Shown piece after piece: positions 34,245-43,258 of a DNA stretch of 64,000 nt; position 1 is the first letter of the stretch; each line of letters opens with the position of its first letter. The stretch spans positions 1 to 64,000 of the forward strand of contig NZ_KZ304958.1 of assembly GCF_002723615.1 (NCBI RefSeq), written 5' to 3'. The translations under genes and the position numbers were made by a program. Origin of the DNA: Limimaricola cinnabarinus (lineage in GTDB: Bacteria; Pseudomonadota; Alphaproteobacteria; Rhodobacterales; Rhodobacteraceae). The notes beneath the pieces are model-generated. The model searched no databases. It was not told the DNA's origin and saw nothing but the letters and a program-made list of their open reading frames with translations.

Positions 34245-34295
34245 CAGAAAATGCGCCCCGCGGTACTGTCTTCTCGATCTTGAGGAGGATGCCGA

Positions 34296-35573
34296 ATGTA
34301 TGATCTGGCCATTATCTGGGACTGGCTGGCCTTTGCGGTCCGCTGGTTGCACGTCATCACCGCGATCGCCTGGATCGGATCGAGCTTCTACTTCGTGGCG
34401 CTGGATCTGGGGCTGAACCGCAATATCTCCGGCCCCGCCGATGGCGAGGAGTGGCAGGTGCATGGCGGCGGCTTCTACCACATCCGCAAATATCTCGTGG
34501 CCCCCGATGCGATGCCCGACCACCTGACATGGTTCAAATGGGAGAGCTACGCGACCTGGCTCTCGGGCGCGGCGCTTTTGATGATCGTCTATTGGGTCGG
34601 GGCGGAGCTTTATCTCATAGATCCCTCCAAGGCCGATCTCGCGGTCTGGCAGGGCATCGCGATCTCGGGCGCGTCGCTGAGCATCGGCTGGCTGGTCTAT
34701 GACCGGCTGTGCAAATCGCCCCTGGGCGACAGGCCGACCACGCTCATGCTGCTTCTGTTCGTGCTGCTGGTCGTCATGAGCTGGGGCTATCACCAGGTCT
34801 TCACCGGGCGCGCGGCGCTGCTGCATCTCGGCGCCTTCACGGCGACGATCATGTCGGCCAACGTGTTCTTCATCATCATGCCGAACCAGCGCATCGTGGT
34901 CGCCGATCTGAAGGCGGGCCGCAAGCCCGACCCGAAATACGGCAAGATCGCCAAGCTGAGAAGCACGCATAACAACTACCTGACCCTGCCGGTCCTGTTC
35001 CTGATGCTGTCGAACCACTACCCGCTGGCCTACGGCACCGAACATGCCTGGATCATCGCGGCGCTGGTGTTTCTCATCGGGGTCTGCATCCGGCACTACT
35101 TCAACACCATGCACCAGCGGAAGGCGGCGCCGAGCTGGACCTGGGCGGTCACGGTCATCCTGTTCATCACGCTGGCCTGGCTCTCGACCGCGCCGTTCAT
35201 GTTCGAGGAGTACGAGACCTCGGAGGCCGCCGAACTGGAAGGCAGCGCGCTGCATTATGCCCAGGCCGCCGGTTTCGACGAGGTGGAGCAGATCGTGGTC
35301 GGCCGCTGCTCCATGTGCCACGCGCGCGAGCCGGTCTGGGAGGGCATCCGCTGGGCCCCCAAGGAGGTACTGCTCGAAACCCGCGCCGACATCGCGGGCG
35401 CGGCGCGGCAGATCTATCTGCAGGCGGGGGTCAGCCACGCGATGCCACCCGCCAACATCACCGAGCTTCCCGAAGAGGATCGGCGGGCGATCCGGCGCTG
35501 GTATCGTCAGGCCGACGAGACCCCGCGCCCCGTCGAGGAGACGGGCGAGATCGTGATCGGGCAGGGGTCATGA
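34296..35573 (+). CDS. puuD: Urate hydroxylase PuuD (membrane, cytochrome c domain)
   Basis: 425 aa. About eight membrane helices (residues 1-310; first helix region WLHVITAIAWIGSSFYFV) followed by a C-terminal cytochrome c domain with heme motif CSMCH starting at residue 338 and a downstream methionine in SHAMPPANIT. PuuD oxidises urate to 5-hydroxyisourate, passing electrons to the respiratory chain through its c-type heme instead of making hydrogen peroxide as UOX does. It opens the urate catabolic branch, with the HIU hydrolase following. Confidence 0.92.
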   Translation: MYDLAIIWDWLAFAVRWLHVITAIAWIGSSFYFVALDLGLNRNISGPADGEEWQVHGGGFYHIRKYLVAPDAMPDHLTWFKWESYATWLSGAALLMIVYWVGAELYLIDPSKADLAVWQGIAISGASLSIGWLVYDRLCKSPLGDRPTTLMLLLFVLLVVMSWGYHQVFTGRAALLHLGAFTATIMSANVFFIIMPNQRIVVADLKAGRKPDPKYGKIAKLRSTHNNYLTLPVLFLMLSNHYPLAYGTEHAWIIAALVFLIGVCIRHYFNTMHQRKAAPSWTWAVTVILFITLAWLSTAPFMFEEYETSEAAELEGSALHYAQAAGFDEVEQIVVGRCSMCHAREPVWEGIRWAPKEVLLETRADIAGAARQIYLQAGVSHAMPPANITELPEEDRRAIRRWYRQADETPRPVEETGEIVIGQGS

Positions 35574-35707
35574 TCATCGTGACCGGCGCCGGTTGCCGGG
35601 GGAAGGGATCGACCGGCGGCGCCGTGCTTTCGGGCGATGACGTGCCCGGTGCCCTGTCTCATGCGCCCGCATACACCGAACGAACCTGATCGAAAGGAGC
35701 CATCTTC

Positions 35708-36061
35708 ATGCCCGGATACCTGACCACCCATGTTCTCGACACCGCGCGCGGCGGCCCCGCCGCGGGGGTGCGGATCACGCTCGCGCGGATCGAGGGGGAG
35801 AGGCGGCGGGTGATCAAGGAGATGGTCACCAACGAAGATGGCCGCACCGATGCGCCGATCCTGCCCGAGGCGGAGTTCGAGACCGGCACCTACGAGCTGG
35901 TCTTCGCGGTGGGCGATTATCTCGATGGCTGCGGCGTCGCACCCGAGAGCCCGCGCTTTCTCGACGCGGTGCCGCTGCGCTTCGGCATGTCGCGGCAGGA
36001 TCATTACCACGTGCCGCTCCTGGTCTCGCCCTTCGGCTATTCGACCTATCGCGGCAGCTGA
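35708..36061 (+). CDS. uraH: 5-hydroxyisourate hydrolase (transthyretin-like)
   Basis: 117 aa, the usual size. [19 protein letters not shown] at the N-terminus and the C-terminal YSTYRGS are diagnostic of HIU hydrolases and distinguish them from transthyretin. It hydrolyses 5-hydroxyisourate to OHCU. AAAGGAG precedes the ATG. It is the second step after PuuD; a hairpin that may serve both strands follows. Confidence 0.95.
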   Translation: MPGYLTTHVLDTARGGPAAGVRITLARIEGERRRVIKEMVTNEDGRTDAPILPEAEFETGTYELVFAVGDYLDGCGVAPESPRFLDAVPLRFGMSRQDHYHVPLLVSPFGYSTYRGS

Positions 36062-36069
36062 GACTGAGG

Positions 36070-36097
36070 GCGATGGCCGGTCAGCGCCGGCCATCGC
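36070..36097. terminator. Bidirectional terminator-like hairpin between uraH and allA
   Basis: GCGATGGCCGG (36070-36080) pairs perfectly with CCGGCCATCGC (36087-36097), an 11-bp stem with a 6-nt loop, in the 49-nt gap between two convergent genes. The position suits a shared terminator; no strong T-runs are visible. Confidence 0.6.
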
Positions 36098-36110
36098 GCA
36101 TCATCCGGTT

Positions 36111-36599
36111 TCAGCCGGTGATCTGCCAGGGCACCTCGAGCCGGTGCTCCTGCAGGTTCGCGCCGGGGCCGATGCGGTCGACCACGGCAAAGAGCCCCGG
36201 CGCCGCAAGCGGCGTCAGCACGCCGTGCCAGGTGTTGCGCAGCAGGTTGATCCCCTGTCCCGGCGTGGTGACGAAGGCGCGCGGCGTGCCGGGGCGGCCT
36301 TCTTCGTCGGGTGCCACGATGACGAGAAAGGCGGCGAGGCTGAGCGGCAGGAAGGCCTGGCTGCCATCGGGGTGCCGCTCCAGCAGGTCGAGCCTGTAAG
36401 GCAGGGCGCGCGGCTCGGCGTCGAAGACCGAGATCCCGGCGCGACCGCCTTCCCCGAAATCGAGCCGGGCGAGGTCGTGGTGCCGCCCGCAGAGCCCCTC
36501 ATTGATGATCCTGTCGGGCGCGCCCGCGGCCTCGATCACGTCGCCATAGGGGGCGAAGGCCTCGCGCGTCAGCGGCTCTGTGCGGATTTCGCGGCTCAT
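36111..36599 (-). CDS. allA: Ureidoglycolate lyase
   Basis: 162 aa, the AllA family length. TREAFAPYGDVIEA at the N-terminus, GISVFDAEPRALP, LLERHPDGSQAFLPL and a C-terminal NTWHGVLTPL are conserved family features. It splits ureidoglycolate to glyoxylate and urea, the final step supplying glyoxylate to the bhc cycle. Its start overlaps the PuuE-UraD stop by 4 nt (ATGA), so they are co-translated. Confidence 0.92.
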   Translation of the reverse strand: MSREIRTEPLTREAFAPYGDVIEAAGAPDRIINEGLCGRHHDLARLDFGEGGRAGISVFDAEPRALPYRLDLLERHPDGSQAFLPLSLAAFLVIVAPDEEGRPGTPRAFVTTPGQGINLLRNTWHGVLTPLAAPGLFAVVDRIGPGANLQEHRLEVPWQITG

Positions 36600-38005
36600 G
36601 GCAGGATCGCCTTCAGCCGGTGCAGCGCGATCCGCTCGACCTGGGCGCAGGCCTCGGCGAACTCGGTGTCGCGGTCGCTGTTCACGCGCGCCTCGAAGGC
36701 GGCGAGAATGCCCGCCTTGTCGTGATCGCGCACGGCGATGATGAAGGGGAAGCCGAACTTCGCGACATAGGCATCGTTCAGCTCGGTGAAGCGCGCGCGC
36801 TCTTCGTCGGTCAGCGCATCGAGCCCGGCGCTGGCCTGCTCGGCGGTGCTCTCGGCGGTCAGGCGTTTGGCCGCCGCGAGCTTGCCCGCGAGATCGGGGT
36901 GCGCGGTCAGCACGCCAAGCCGCTCCTCGTCGCTGGCGGCGCGGAAGGCGCGGGCGAGCGCGTTCTGCAGGCCGACCGCCGTGTCATGCGCGGGACCGAG
37001 CTCGAGGTCATGCGCGCGCTCGGCGATCCAGGCCGAATGCTCGAAGATGCCGCCGAAGCGGTCGACGAAGCGCGCGCGGTCCATCTCGGAGGGGCGCTCG
37101 CGCGCCACCGGCGGATGGGTCGCGGCCCAATGCTCGGCAATTTCGAGCCTCGTGGCGAACCACACCCCCTCGTGGCGGCGGACATAATCGAGAAAGCGCC
37201 GGAGCGCCTGCGCCCGGCCGGGCCGCCCGACGAGGCGGCAATGCAGGCCGATCGACATCATCTTCGGCGCGCCTTCGAGCCCTTCCTCGTAGAGGCAGTC
37301 GAAGCTGTCCTTCAGGTAGGAGAAATACTGGTCGCCCGAGTTGAAGCCCTGCGGCGTGGCGAAGCGCATGTCATTGGCGTCGAGCGTGTAGGGCACGATC
37401 AGCTGGTCATGCTCACCGAAGCGCGACCAGTAGGGCAGGTCGTCGGCATAGGTGTCGGCGGCATAGGCGAAGGAGCCGTTCTCGGCCACGAGCCGCACCG
37501 TGTTGTCCGAGGAGCGGCCCGTGTACCAGCCGCGCGGCGCCTCGCCGACCACCTGCGTGTGCAGCCGGATCGCCTCTTCCATGTCGGCGCGCTCGGTCGC
37601 CTCGTCGGCGTCCTTGTACTCGATCCATTTCAGGCCGTGCGACGCGATCTCCCAGTTCGCCGCCTTCATCGCCGCGACCTGTTCGGGGCTGCGCGCCAGC
37701 GCCGTGGCGACGCCGTAGACGGTGACGGGGAGATCCTCGAGCATCCGGTAGAGCCGCCAGAACCCGGCGCGCGCGCCGTATTCATAGATCGACTCCATGT
37801 TCCAGTGCCGCTGGCCCGGCCATTGCGCGGCGCCGACGATCTCCGAGAGGAAGGCTTCCGATCCCGCGTCGCCATGCAGGATGTTGTTCTCGCCGCCCTC
37901 CTCGTAGTTGAGCACGATCTGCACGGCGATCTTGGCGCCGTTCGGCCATTTCGGATCGGGGGTCTCGGCGCCGTAGCCGATCATGTCGCGGGGATAGCGG
38001 GTCAC
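36596..38005 (-). CDS. puuE-uraD: Allantoinase PuuE fused to OHCU decarboxylase UraD
   Basis: 469 aa, two enzymes in one chain. Residues 1 to about 300 are a PuuE-type allantoinase of the polysaccharide-deacetylase fold (YPRDMIGYGAETPDPKWP, SHGLKWIEY, SIGLHCRLVGRPGR). About 310-469 are 2-oxo-4-hydroxy-4-carboxy-5-ureidoimidazoline decarboxylase (FEHSAWIAERA, TAHPDLAGKLAA, FGFPFIIAVRD). It would take OHCU to S-allantoin and then to allantoate. The start is GTG at 38005 with GGAGAT upstream; the in-frame ATG at 38065 has no such signal. The fusion order decarboxylase-last is reverse to pathway order. Confidence 0.92.
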   Translation of the reverse strand: MTRYPRDMIGYGAETPDPKWPNGAKIAVQIVLNYEEGGENNILHGDAGSEAFLSEIVGAAQWPGQRHWNMESIYEYGARAGFWRLYRMLEDLPVTVYGVATALARSPEQVAAMKAANWEIASHGLKWIEYKDADEATERADMEEAIRLHTQVVGEAPRGWYTGRSSDNTVRLVAENGSFAYAADTYADDLPYWSRFGEHDQLIVPYTLDANDMRFATPQGFNSGDQYFSYLKDSFDCLYEEGLEGAPKMMSIGLHCRLVGRPGRAQALRRFLDYVRRHEGVWFATRLEIAEHWAATHPPVARERPSEMDRARFVDRFGGIFEHSAWIAERAHDLELGPAHDTAVGLQNALARAFRAASDEERLGVLTAHPDLAGKLAAAKRLTAESTAEQASAGLDALTDEERARFTELNDAYVAKFGFPFIIAVRDHDKAGILAAFEARVNSDRDTEFAEACAQVERIALHRLKAILP

Positions 38006-38200
38006 GCGGGGATCTCCTTCTTCTGCCTCGGGCAGCATAGCGGCGAGGCGGCCGCCCGGCTGCACGAATTAATTTGAAGCTGTCTCGCGCAGAGCCTGCA
38101 TGATTATCAAGCGCAGGCTGAAATACCTTGCGGGCGGCCGGCGCTAGCCCGGTCTTGCCGGGCCATGCCAGACTGGCCCGCGACCCCACAGGAGATCGAC

Positions 38201-39031
38201 ATGACCGAGCGCAGCTATTTCGCCCAAGCCGGGGGGCACCCGACACAGACCGAGCTGATGACCGGGCGTGCCGTCTTCACCGAAAGCTATGCCGTGCTGC
38301 CCGCGGGCACGATGCGCGACATCACCACGAGCTTTCTGCCGTTCTGGGACGAGACCCGGCTTTGGGTGATCGCCCGGCCGCTCAGCGGCTTTGCCGAGAC
38401 CTTCTCGCAATACGTGATGGAGGTGGGGCCGGGCGGCGGCAGCGAGCGGGGCGAGACCGAGGCCGGTGTCGAAGGGGTGATCTTCGTGGTCGGCGGAGAG
38501 GTCGAGCTGTCCTTGAATGGCCAAACGCATGTGCTGGGCGAGGGGGGCTTTGCCTATCTTCCGGCCGGGCAGGGCTGGAGCCTGCGCAACCGCGGCGCCG
38601 GCCCGGCGCGGTTCCACTGGATCCGCAAGCTCTACGAGGCGGTCGAGGGGCTGGAGCGGCCCGATCCGATCATCAGCTCCGATGCCGAGGTCACGCCGAC
38701 CGAGATGCCCGGCACCGAGGGCCGCTGGGCCACGACCCGCTTCGTCGATCCCGCCGACCTGCGCCACGACATGCATGTCACCATCGTCACCTTCCAGCCC
38801 GGCGGCGTCATCCCCTTCGAGGAGACGCATGTGATGGAGCACGGGCTCTACGTGCTGGAGGGCAAGGCGGTCTACAAGCTCAACCGCGACTGGGTCGAGG
38901 TCGAGGCGGGCGATTTCATGTGGCTGCGCGCCTTCTGCCCGCAGGCCTGCTATGCCGGCGGGCCGGGGCCGTTCCGCTATCTTCTCTACAAGGACGTGAA
39001 CCGCCACGCGGGTTTCCTGCCGCGCCGCTGA
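38201..39031 (+). CDS. allE: (S)-ureidoglycine aminohydrolase
   Basis: 276-aa bicupin of the YlbA/AllE family. Two cupin domains (about residues 50-150 and 180-270); the C-terminal one carries the metal-binding EETHVMEHGLYVLEG. It hydrolyses ureidoglycine to ureidoglycolate and ammonia with the correct stereochemistry for AllA. ATG 38201 has GGAGATCGAC upstream and is preferred over the in-frame 38165. It is divergent from the puuE-uraD/allA operon across 195 nt that contain an AT-rich patch at 38066-38120. Confidence 0.92.
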   Translation: MTERSYFAQAGGHPTQTELMTGRAVFTESYAVLPAGTMRDITTSFLPFWDETRLWVIARPLSGFAETFSQYVMEVGPGGGSERGETEAGVEGVIFVVGGEVELSLNGQTHVLGEGGFAYLPAGQGWSLRNRGAGPARFHWIRKLYEAVEGLERPDPIISSDAEVTPTEMPGTEGRWATTRFVDPADLRHDMHVTIVTFQPGGVIPFEETHVMEHGLYVLEGKAVYKLNRDWVEVEAGDFMWLRAFCPQACYAGGPGPFRYLLYKDVNRHAGFLPRR

Positions 39032-39561
39032 GCTGAAAGCGCCGCGCGCGGCGCATCCTGAGCGTGAGCCCGGGCCTTTGGCTTCGGCGCCCGGCGAATG
39101 GTCCGTTCGCCGGGCGCAAGGCCGCGCAGACCGGCCTTTCCGCCCCTTCGCCTGCCTCGCGGCATGGCAGCCTGCCAAGGCCCGCGGGCGGAACGATCCT
39201 CCAGGATTTCCCACGATATCCAGACGCTTGCAGCATGCCGACCCCGGCCCGGCGGCGCATGATGTCCGGTGCCGCGCCGCTTGCACAGGGCGCTGCCGCC
39301 TGCGGGGGGCGGGGTGGGGCCGCCGAGTGCTCGCCTGCAACCTCAAGCTGATGATGCGGCCATGCGCCCATCCCTTGCCCTTGCTTGCCATGACACATGC
39401 CCCCTCGAACCGATTGGCAATCGGTTCGAGGGGGCATGGCCGTTTTCCTGATTTACCGGCTTGTCAGACTGCAAATCATTTGCCACCAATCCTGCATTGG
39501 TTTGCGAATGGGTTCGGCAATGGTGCCGGGTCGGATCGTGGATGAGGGAGACCGCCGAGAT
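39032..39561. other. 530-nt intergenic region with several hairpins
   Basis: No gene seen. It holds a GC palindrome at 39039-39054, a 12-bp stem GCGCCCGGCGAA/TTCGCCGGGCGC with a 7-nt loop at 39087-39117, and the long inverted repeat listed separately. The first hairpins probably end the ureidoglycine aminohydrolase transcript. AT-richer sequence at 39440-39510 may hold the promoter of the ABC operon that follows. Confidence 0.5.
39396..39438. repeat. Perfect 21-bp inverted repeat
   Basis: The arm at 39396-39416 (beginning CATGCCCCCTCGAACC) is the exact inverse complement of 39418-39438, with a single central G at 39417. It lies about 124 nt upstream of the first ABC gene. A perfect 43-nt palindrome of this size is unusual outside terminators and mobile-element ends, and no T-run follows. 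Confidence 0.85.
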
Positions 39562-40548
39562 ATGGACAGACCGCTCCTGCAGGTGGAGAAACTGAAATTC
39601 CGGTTTCGTGGGCAGTCGCAGGACGTGGTCGAGGACATCTCGTTCCGGGTCGGGCGCAACGAGACGCTCTGCATCGTCGGAGAGTCGGGCTGCGGCAAGA
39701 GCGTCACCGCGCTGGCCCTGATGGGGCTTCTGCCGCGCGACTCCGTGCGCTTCGGCTCCGGCGAGATCCGCTTCGACGGCGAAAGTTTCGCCCCCTCGGA
39801 TCACGACCGCATCGCCGCGATGCGCGGCGACCGGATGGCGATGATCTTCCAGGAGCCGATGACCTCGCTCAACCCGGCCTTCCGCATCGGCGACCAGATC
39901 GCCGAGGCCGTGGAGCAGCACCGCAAATGCGGCAAGGCCAAGGCCCGGGAGCGCGCGGTCGAGATGCTGCGCCGGGTCGGCATCCCCGCGCCAGAGCAGC
40001 GGATGGGCGAATACCCGCACCAGCTGTCGGGCGGCATGCGCCAAAGGGTGATGATCGCCATGGCGCTGGCCAATGACCCCGAGCTTCTGATCGCCGACGA
40101 GCCGACCACCGCGCTCGACGTGACGGTGCAGGCGCAGATCCTCGAGCTGATCGCCGAGCTGCAGGCCGAGACCGGCATGGGCACGATCATGATCACCCAT
40201 GATCTCGGCGTGGTGGCCGAGATCGCGACCGACGTGGCGGTGATGTATGCGGGGCAGGTGGTCGAATACGGCCCCGCCGAGGCGATCTTCAACGACCCGC
40301 AGCACCCCTACACCATCGGGCTGATGGCCTCCGTCCCCTCGCTCACCGGCCCGCGCCGCCGTCTCTCGACGGTGCCGGGCTCGGTGCCGGGCATCGGCCA
40401 GATGCCCGAGGGCTGCCGCTTTTCCTCGCGCTGCCCCTTCGCGGCGCCGGTCTGCGCCAGCCGCCCCGATCTCGCCGAGATCGCGCCGGGCCACCGCGCG
40501 GCGTGCCATTTCGCACCGCTGGACCAGAGATTGGAGCGCCGGGCATGA
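39562..40548 (+). CDS. Peptide/glutathione-type ABC transporter ATP-binding protein (DppD/OppD)
   Basis: 328-aa ATPase. Walker A GESGCGKS near residue 38, signature [15 protein letters not shown] near 157, Walker [13 protein letters not shown] near 177. The C-terminal oligopeptide-transporter extension contains [13 protein letters not shown] and a four-cysteine-type [14 protein letters not shown] region that in this family can bind an iron-sulphur cluster. It pairs with the next ATPase, which it overlaps by ATGA. The true start could lie slightly upstream; [13 protein letters not shown] fits the family. Confidence 0.9.
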   Translation: MDRPLLQVEKLKFRFRGQSQDVVEDISFRVGRNETLCIVGESGCGKSVTALALMGLLPRDSVRFGSGEIRFDGESFAPSDHDRIAAMRGDRMAMIFQEPMTSLNPAFRIGDQIAEAVEQHRKCGKAKARERAVEMLRRVGIPAPEQRMGEYPHQLSGGMRQRVMIAMALANDPELLIADEPTTALDVTVQAQILELIAELQAETGMGTIMITHDLGVVAEIATDVAVMYAGQVVEYGPAEAIFNDPQHPYTIGLMASVPSLTGPRRRLSTVPGSVPGIGQMPEGCRFSSRCPFAAPVCASRPDLAEIAPGHRAACHFAPLDQRLERRA

Positions 40549-41654
40549 GCGACACGATCCTGAAGGCCGACGGTCTCAAGAAGCATTTTCATCTCGGCGG
40601 CGGCTTCATGGCCGAAACCAAGCTGGTGCGCGCGGTCGACGGCGTGTCGATCGAGGTCCGGCGCGGCGAGACCTTTGCCATCGTCGGCGAATCCGGCTGC
40701 GGCAAGTCGACCCTCGCGCGGCTGCTGATGCGGCTTCTGGAGCCGACCGAGGGGGCGATCGAGTTCGAGGGGCGCGACATCGCGGGCATCCGCGGGCGCG
40801 ATCTGCGCGAGCTGCGCCGCGACATGCAATTCGTGTTCCAGGACCCGTTTTCCTCGCTCAACCCGCGTATGAGCGTCGGCAAGCTGGTAGGCGAGCCGAT
40901 CGAGACGCACCGGCCCGGGCTCAGCCGCGCGCAGCGCCGGCAGGAGGTGGCCCGGCTGTTGAGCACCGTCGGCCTGCGCCCCGAGCATGCCGACCGCTAT
41001 CCGCACGAGTTCTCGGGCGGGCAGCGCCAGCGGATCGGCATCGCCCGCGCGCTGGCCTCGAACCCGCGCCTCGTGATCGGCGACGAGCCGGTCTCGGCGC
41101 TCGACGTTTCGGTGCAGGCGCAGGTGGTCAACCTGCTGCATGATCTGAAGTCCGAGCTCGACATGACGCTGGTGATCATCGCCCATGACCTCGCCGTGAT
41201 CCGCCACATGAGCGACCGGGTCGCGGTGATGTATCTGGGCCAGGTGGTCGAGAGCGGGCCGACCGACGAGATCTTTGCCAATCCGCGTCACCCCTACACC
41301 ATGGCGCTTCTCTCCGCGATCCCCGAGGCCGCGCATGGCCGGGCCAGGACCCGGCTGGCGCTTTCGGGCGAAACGCCGAGCCCCGCGGCCCCGCCTTCGG
41401 GCTGCCGCTTTCATACCCGTTGCCCCTTTGCCCGCGAGGATTGCGCGACGCGCATCCCCGAGCTTGGCGCGGCAACACAGGAATCCCGCGTCGCCTGTCA
41501 TTATTGGCAGGAGATCGCGGCAGACCGCCCGGCGGCGGGCCTCACCCCCGCCGCCGGGCTCAGCGAAGGCGCGCAAAGACGCTTCGCTCTCTACGAGGCA
41601 GCCACGCAGGCCACGACACCACACCCCAGAACGGCGGCCAACGCCGAAGCCTGA
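40545..41654 (+). CDS. Peptide/glutathione-type ABC transporter ATP-binding protein (DppF/OppF)
   Basis: 369-aa second ATPase. Walker [18 protein letters not shown] near residue 54, Q-loop [14 protein letters not shown], signature [15 protein letters not shown] near 161 and Walker [12 protein letters not shown] are visible, with the usual C-terminal CRFHTRCPF cysteine motif. ATG 40545 overlaps the preceding stop and has TTGGAG upstream. The last 50 residues are low-complexity and alanine-rich. Confidence 0.9.
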   Translation: MSDTILKADGLKKHFHLGGGFMAETKLVRAVDGVSIEVRRGETFAIVGESGCGKSTLARLLMRLLEPTEGAIEFEGRDIAGIRGRDLRELRRDMQFVFQDPFSSLNPRMSVGKLVGEPIETHRPGLSRAQRRQEVARLLSTVGLRPEHADRYPHEFSGGQRQRIGIARALASNPRLVIGDEPVSALDVSVQAQVVNLLHDLKSELDMTLVIIAHDLAVIRHMSDRVAVMYLGQVVESGPTDEIFANPRHPYTMALLSAIPEAAHGRARTRLALSGETPSPAAPPSGCRFHTRCPFAREDCATRIPELGAATQESRVACHYWQEIAADRPAAGLTPAAGLSEGAQRRFALYEAATQATTPHPRTAANAEA

Positions 41655-41682
41655 ACTTGGACCGACAGACAGAGGTACACGC

Positions 41683-43194
41683 ATGACTTTCCGCAAGACC
41701 ACGCTGCTTGCGGCGCTCCTGAGCGCCACCGCGCTTTCGGCGCAGGCCGCCGATCTAAGGGTCGCGCTGCAATCCGATCCCGACATTCTCGATCCCGATC
41801 CGGGCCGCTCCTTCGTCGGACGCATCGTCTTCACCGCGCTGTGCGACAAGCTGGTCGACATCACCCCCGATCTGGAGATCGTCCCGCAGCTTGCCACCGA
41901 ATGGAGCTGGAACGAGGACAACACCCAGCTTACCCTGCAGCTGCGCGAGGGGGTGACGTTTCATGACGGGACCGTCTTCGACGCGCAGGCCGTGGCCGAC
42001 AACATCGAGCGTTCCCAGACCCTGGGCCAGAGCCAGCGCAAGACCGAGCTGTCCTCGATCACCGAGACCGAGATCCTGGGTCCGCACGAGATCCGGCTTC
42101 ACCTTGGCGGGCCGGACGCGACCCTTCTGGCGCAGTTCGCCGACCGGGCCGGCATGATGCTGTCGCCCAAGGCGGCCGCCGAGGCGGGCGATGATTTCGG
42201 CCTGAACCCGGTCTGCTCGGGCCCTTTCAAGTTCGAGGAGCGCGTGGCGCAGGACCGCATCGTGCTGTCCAAGTTCGCGGAGTACTGGAACGCCGACGAG
42301 ATCAATTTCGATACCGTGACCTACCTGCCGATCCCCGATGACACGGTCAGGTTCGCGAACCTGCAATCGGGGGATGTCGACATCATCGACAGGCTCGCCG
42401 CCACCGATCTGCCGCAGGCCAGATCCGCCGAAGGGATCGAGGTCGAGCCGGTGGTGTCGCTCGGCTATCAGGGCCTGACCTTCAACCTCGAAAACGGCGA
42501 GCGCGGCGACAACCCCTGGGGCAACGATCCGCGCCTGCGCCGGGCGCTCAGCCTTCTGATCGACCGCGAGGCGCTCAATCAGGTGGTGTTCGAGGGGGCC
42601 TATCAGCCGGCGAACCAGCCCTTTCCCCCGGCCTCGCCGTGGTACGATGCGGACAACCCGCTGCAGGGCCGCGATGTCGAGCAGGCCCGGGCGCTGCTGG
42701 CCGAGGCGGGGTATCCCGACGGCCTTCCCCTCGAGGTTCAGGTGCCCAACAGCACTCAGCCGCAGCAGGTCATGCAGGTGATCCAGTCCATGGCCGCCGA
42801 GGCCGGTGTCGATATCACGCTGCGCGCCAAGGAGTTCGCGACGCTGCTGAACGATCAGGCGGCGGGCGCCTTCGAAGCCAGCCAGATCGGCTGGTCCGGC
42901 CGGGTCGATCCGGATGGCAATACCCACATCTTCCTGCACAGCGAAGGCGGGCTGAACGATTCCGGCTATTCCAAGCCGGAGGTCGACGCGCTCCTGCAAG
43001 AGGCCCGCGCCGTGACCGACACGGCCGAGCGCAAGGCGCTCTACGACCAGATCCAGGACATCGCCGATGCGGACGGGCCGATCCTGTATCTCTATCACCA
43101 GACCTGGATCTGGGGGCTCGACGACGACATCGAGGGCTTCAAGGCCTATCCCGACGGCATGCTGCGCCTCGAAGGCGTGAGCAAGGCCGAGTGA
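41683..43194 (+). CDS. Peptide/glutathione-type ABC transporter substrate-binding protein
   Basis: 503-aa periplasmic receptor of the SBP_bac_5 family. A signal peptide (MTFRKTTLLAALLSATALSAQA, cleavage after about residue 22) is followed by LRVALQSDPDILDPDPGRSF, typical of DppA/GsiB proteins. The mature chain carries FRLREGVTFHDGT-like and FNLENGERGDNPWGNDPRLR motifs. Ligands of the family are di/oligopeptides, glutathione or opines; the following gamma-glutamyltransferase-like gene makes gamma-glutamyl compounds plausible. AGAGG lies before the ATG. Confidence 0.9.
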   Translation: MTFRKTTLLAALLSATALSAQAADLRVALQSDPDILDPDPGRSFVGRIVFTALCDKLVDITPDLEIVPQLATEWSWNEDNTQLTLQLREGVTFHDGTVFDAQAVADNIERSQTLGQSQRKTELSSITETEILGPHEIRLHLGGPDATLLAQFADRAGMMLSPKAAAEAGDDFGLNPVCSGPFKFEERVAQDRIVLSKFAEYWNADEINFDTVTYLPIPDDTVRFANLQSGDVDIIDRLAATDLPQARSAEGIEVEPVVSLGYQGLTFNLENGERGDNPWGNDPRLRRALSLLIDREALNQVVFEGAYQPANQPFPPASPWYDADNPLQGRDVEQARALLAEAGYPDGLPLEVQVPNSTQPQQVMQVIQSMAAEAGVDITLRAKEFATLLNDQAAGAFEASQIGWSGRVDPDGNTHIFLHSEGGLNDSGYSKPEVDALLQEARAVTDTAERKALYDQIQDIADADGPILYLYHQTWIWGLDDDIEGFKAYPDGMLRLEGVSKAE

Positions 43195-43204
43195 TCCGAC
43201 CCCG

Positions 43205-43234
43205 CCGCGCCGCCCCTCTCCGGGGGCGGCGCGG
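43205..43234 (+). other. GC-rich stem-loop after binding-protein gene
   Basis: CCGCGCCGCCCC (43205-43216) pairs with GGGGCGGCGCGG (43223-43234), a perfect 12-bp stem with a 6-nt loop, 10 nt after the receptor stop and 25 nt before the first permease. It mirrors the hairpin at 254-284 after the polyamine receptor gene, in line with differential mRNA stability. Confidence 0.65.
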
Positions 43235-43258
43235 TCCACCCTCCCACGGGACGATCCA

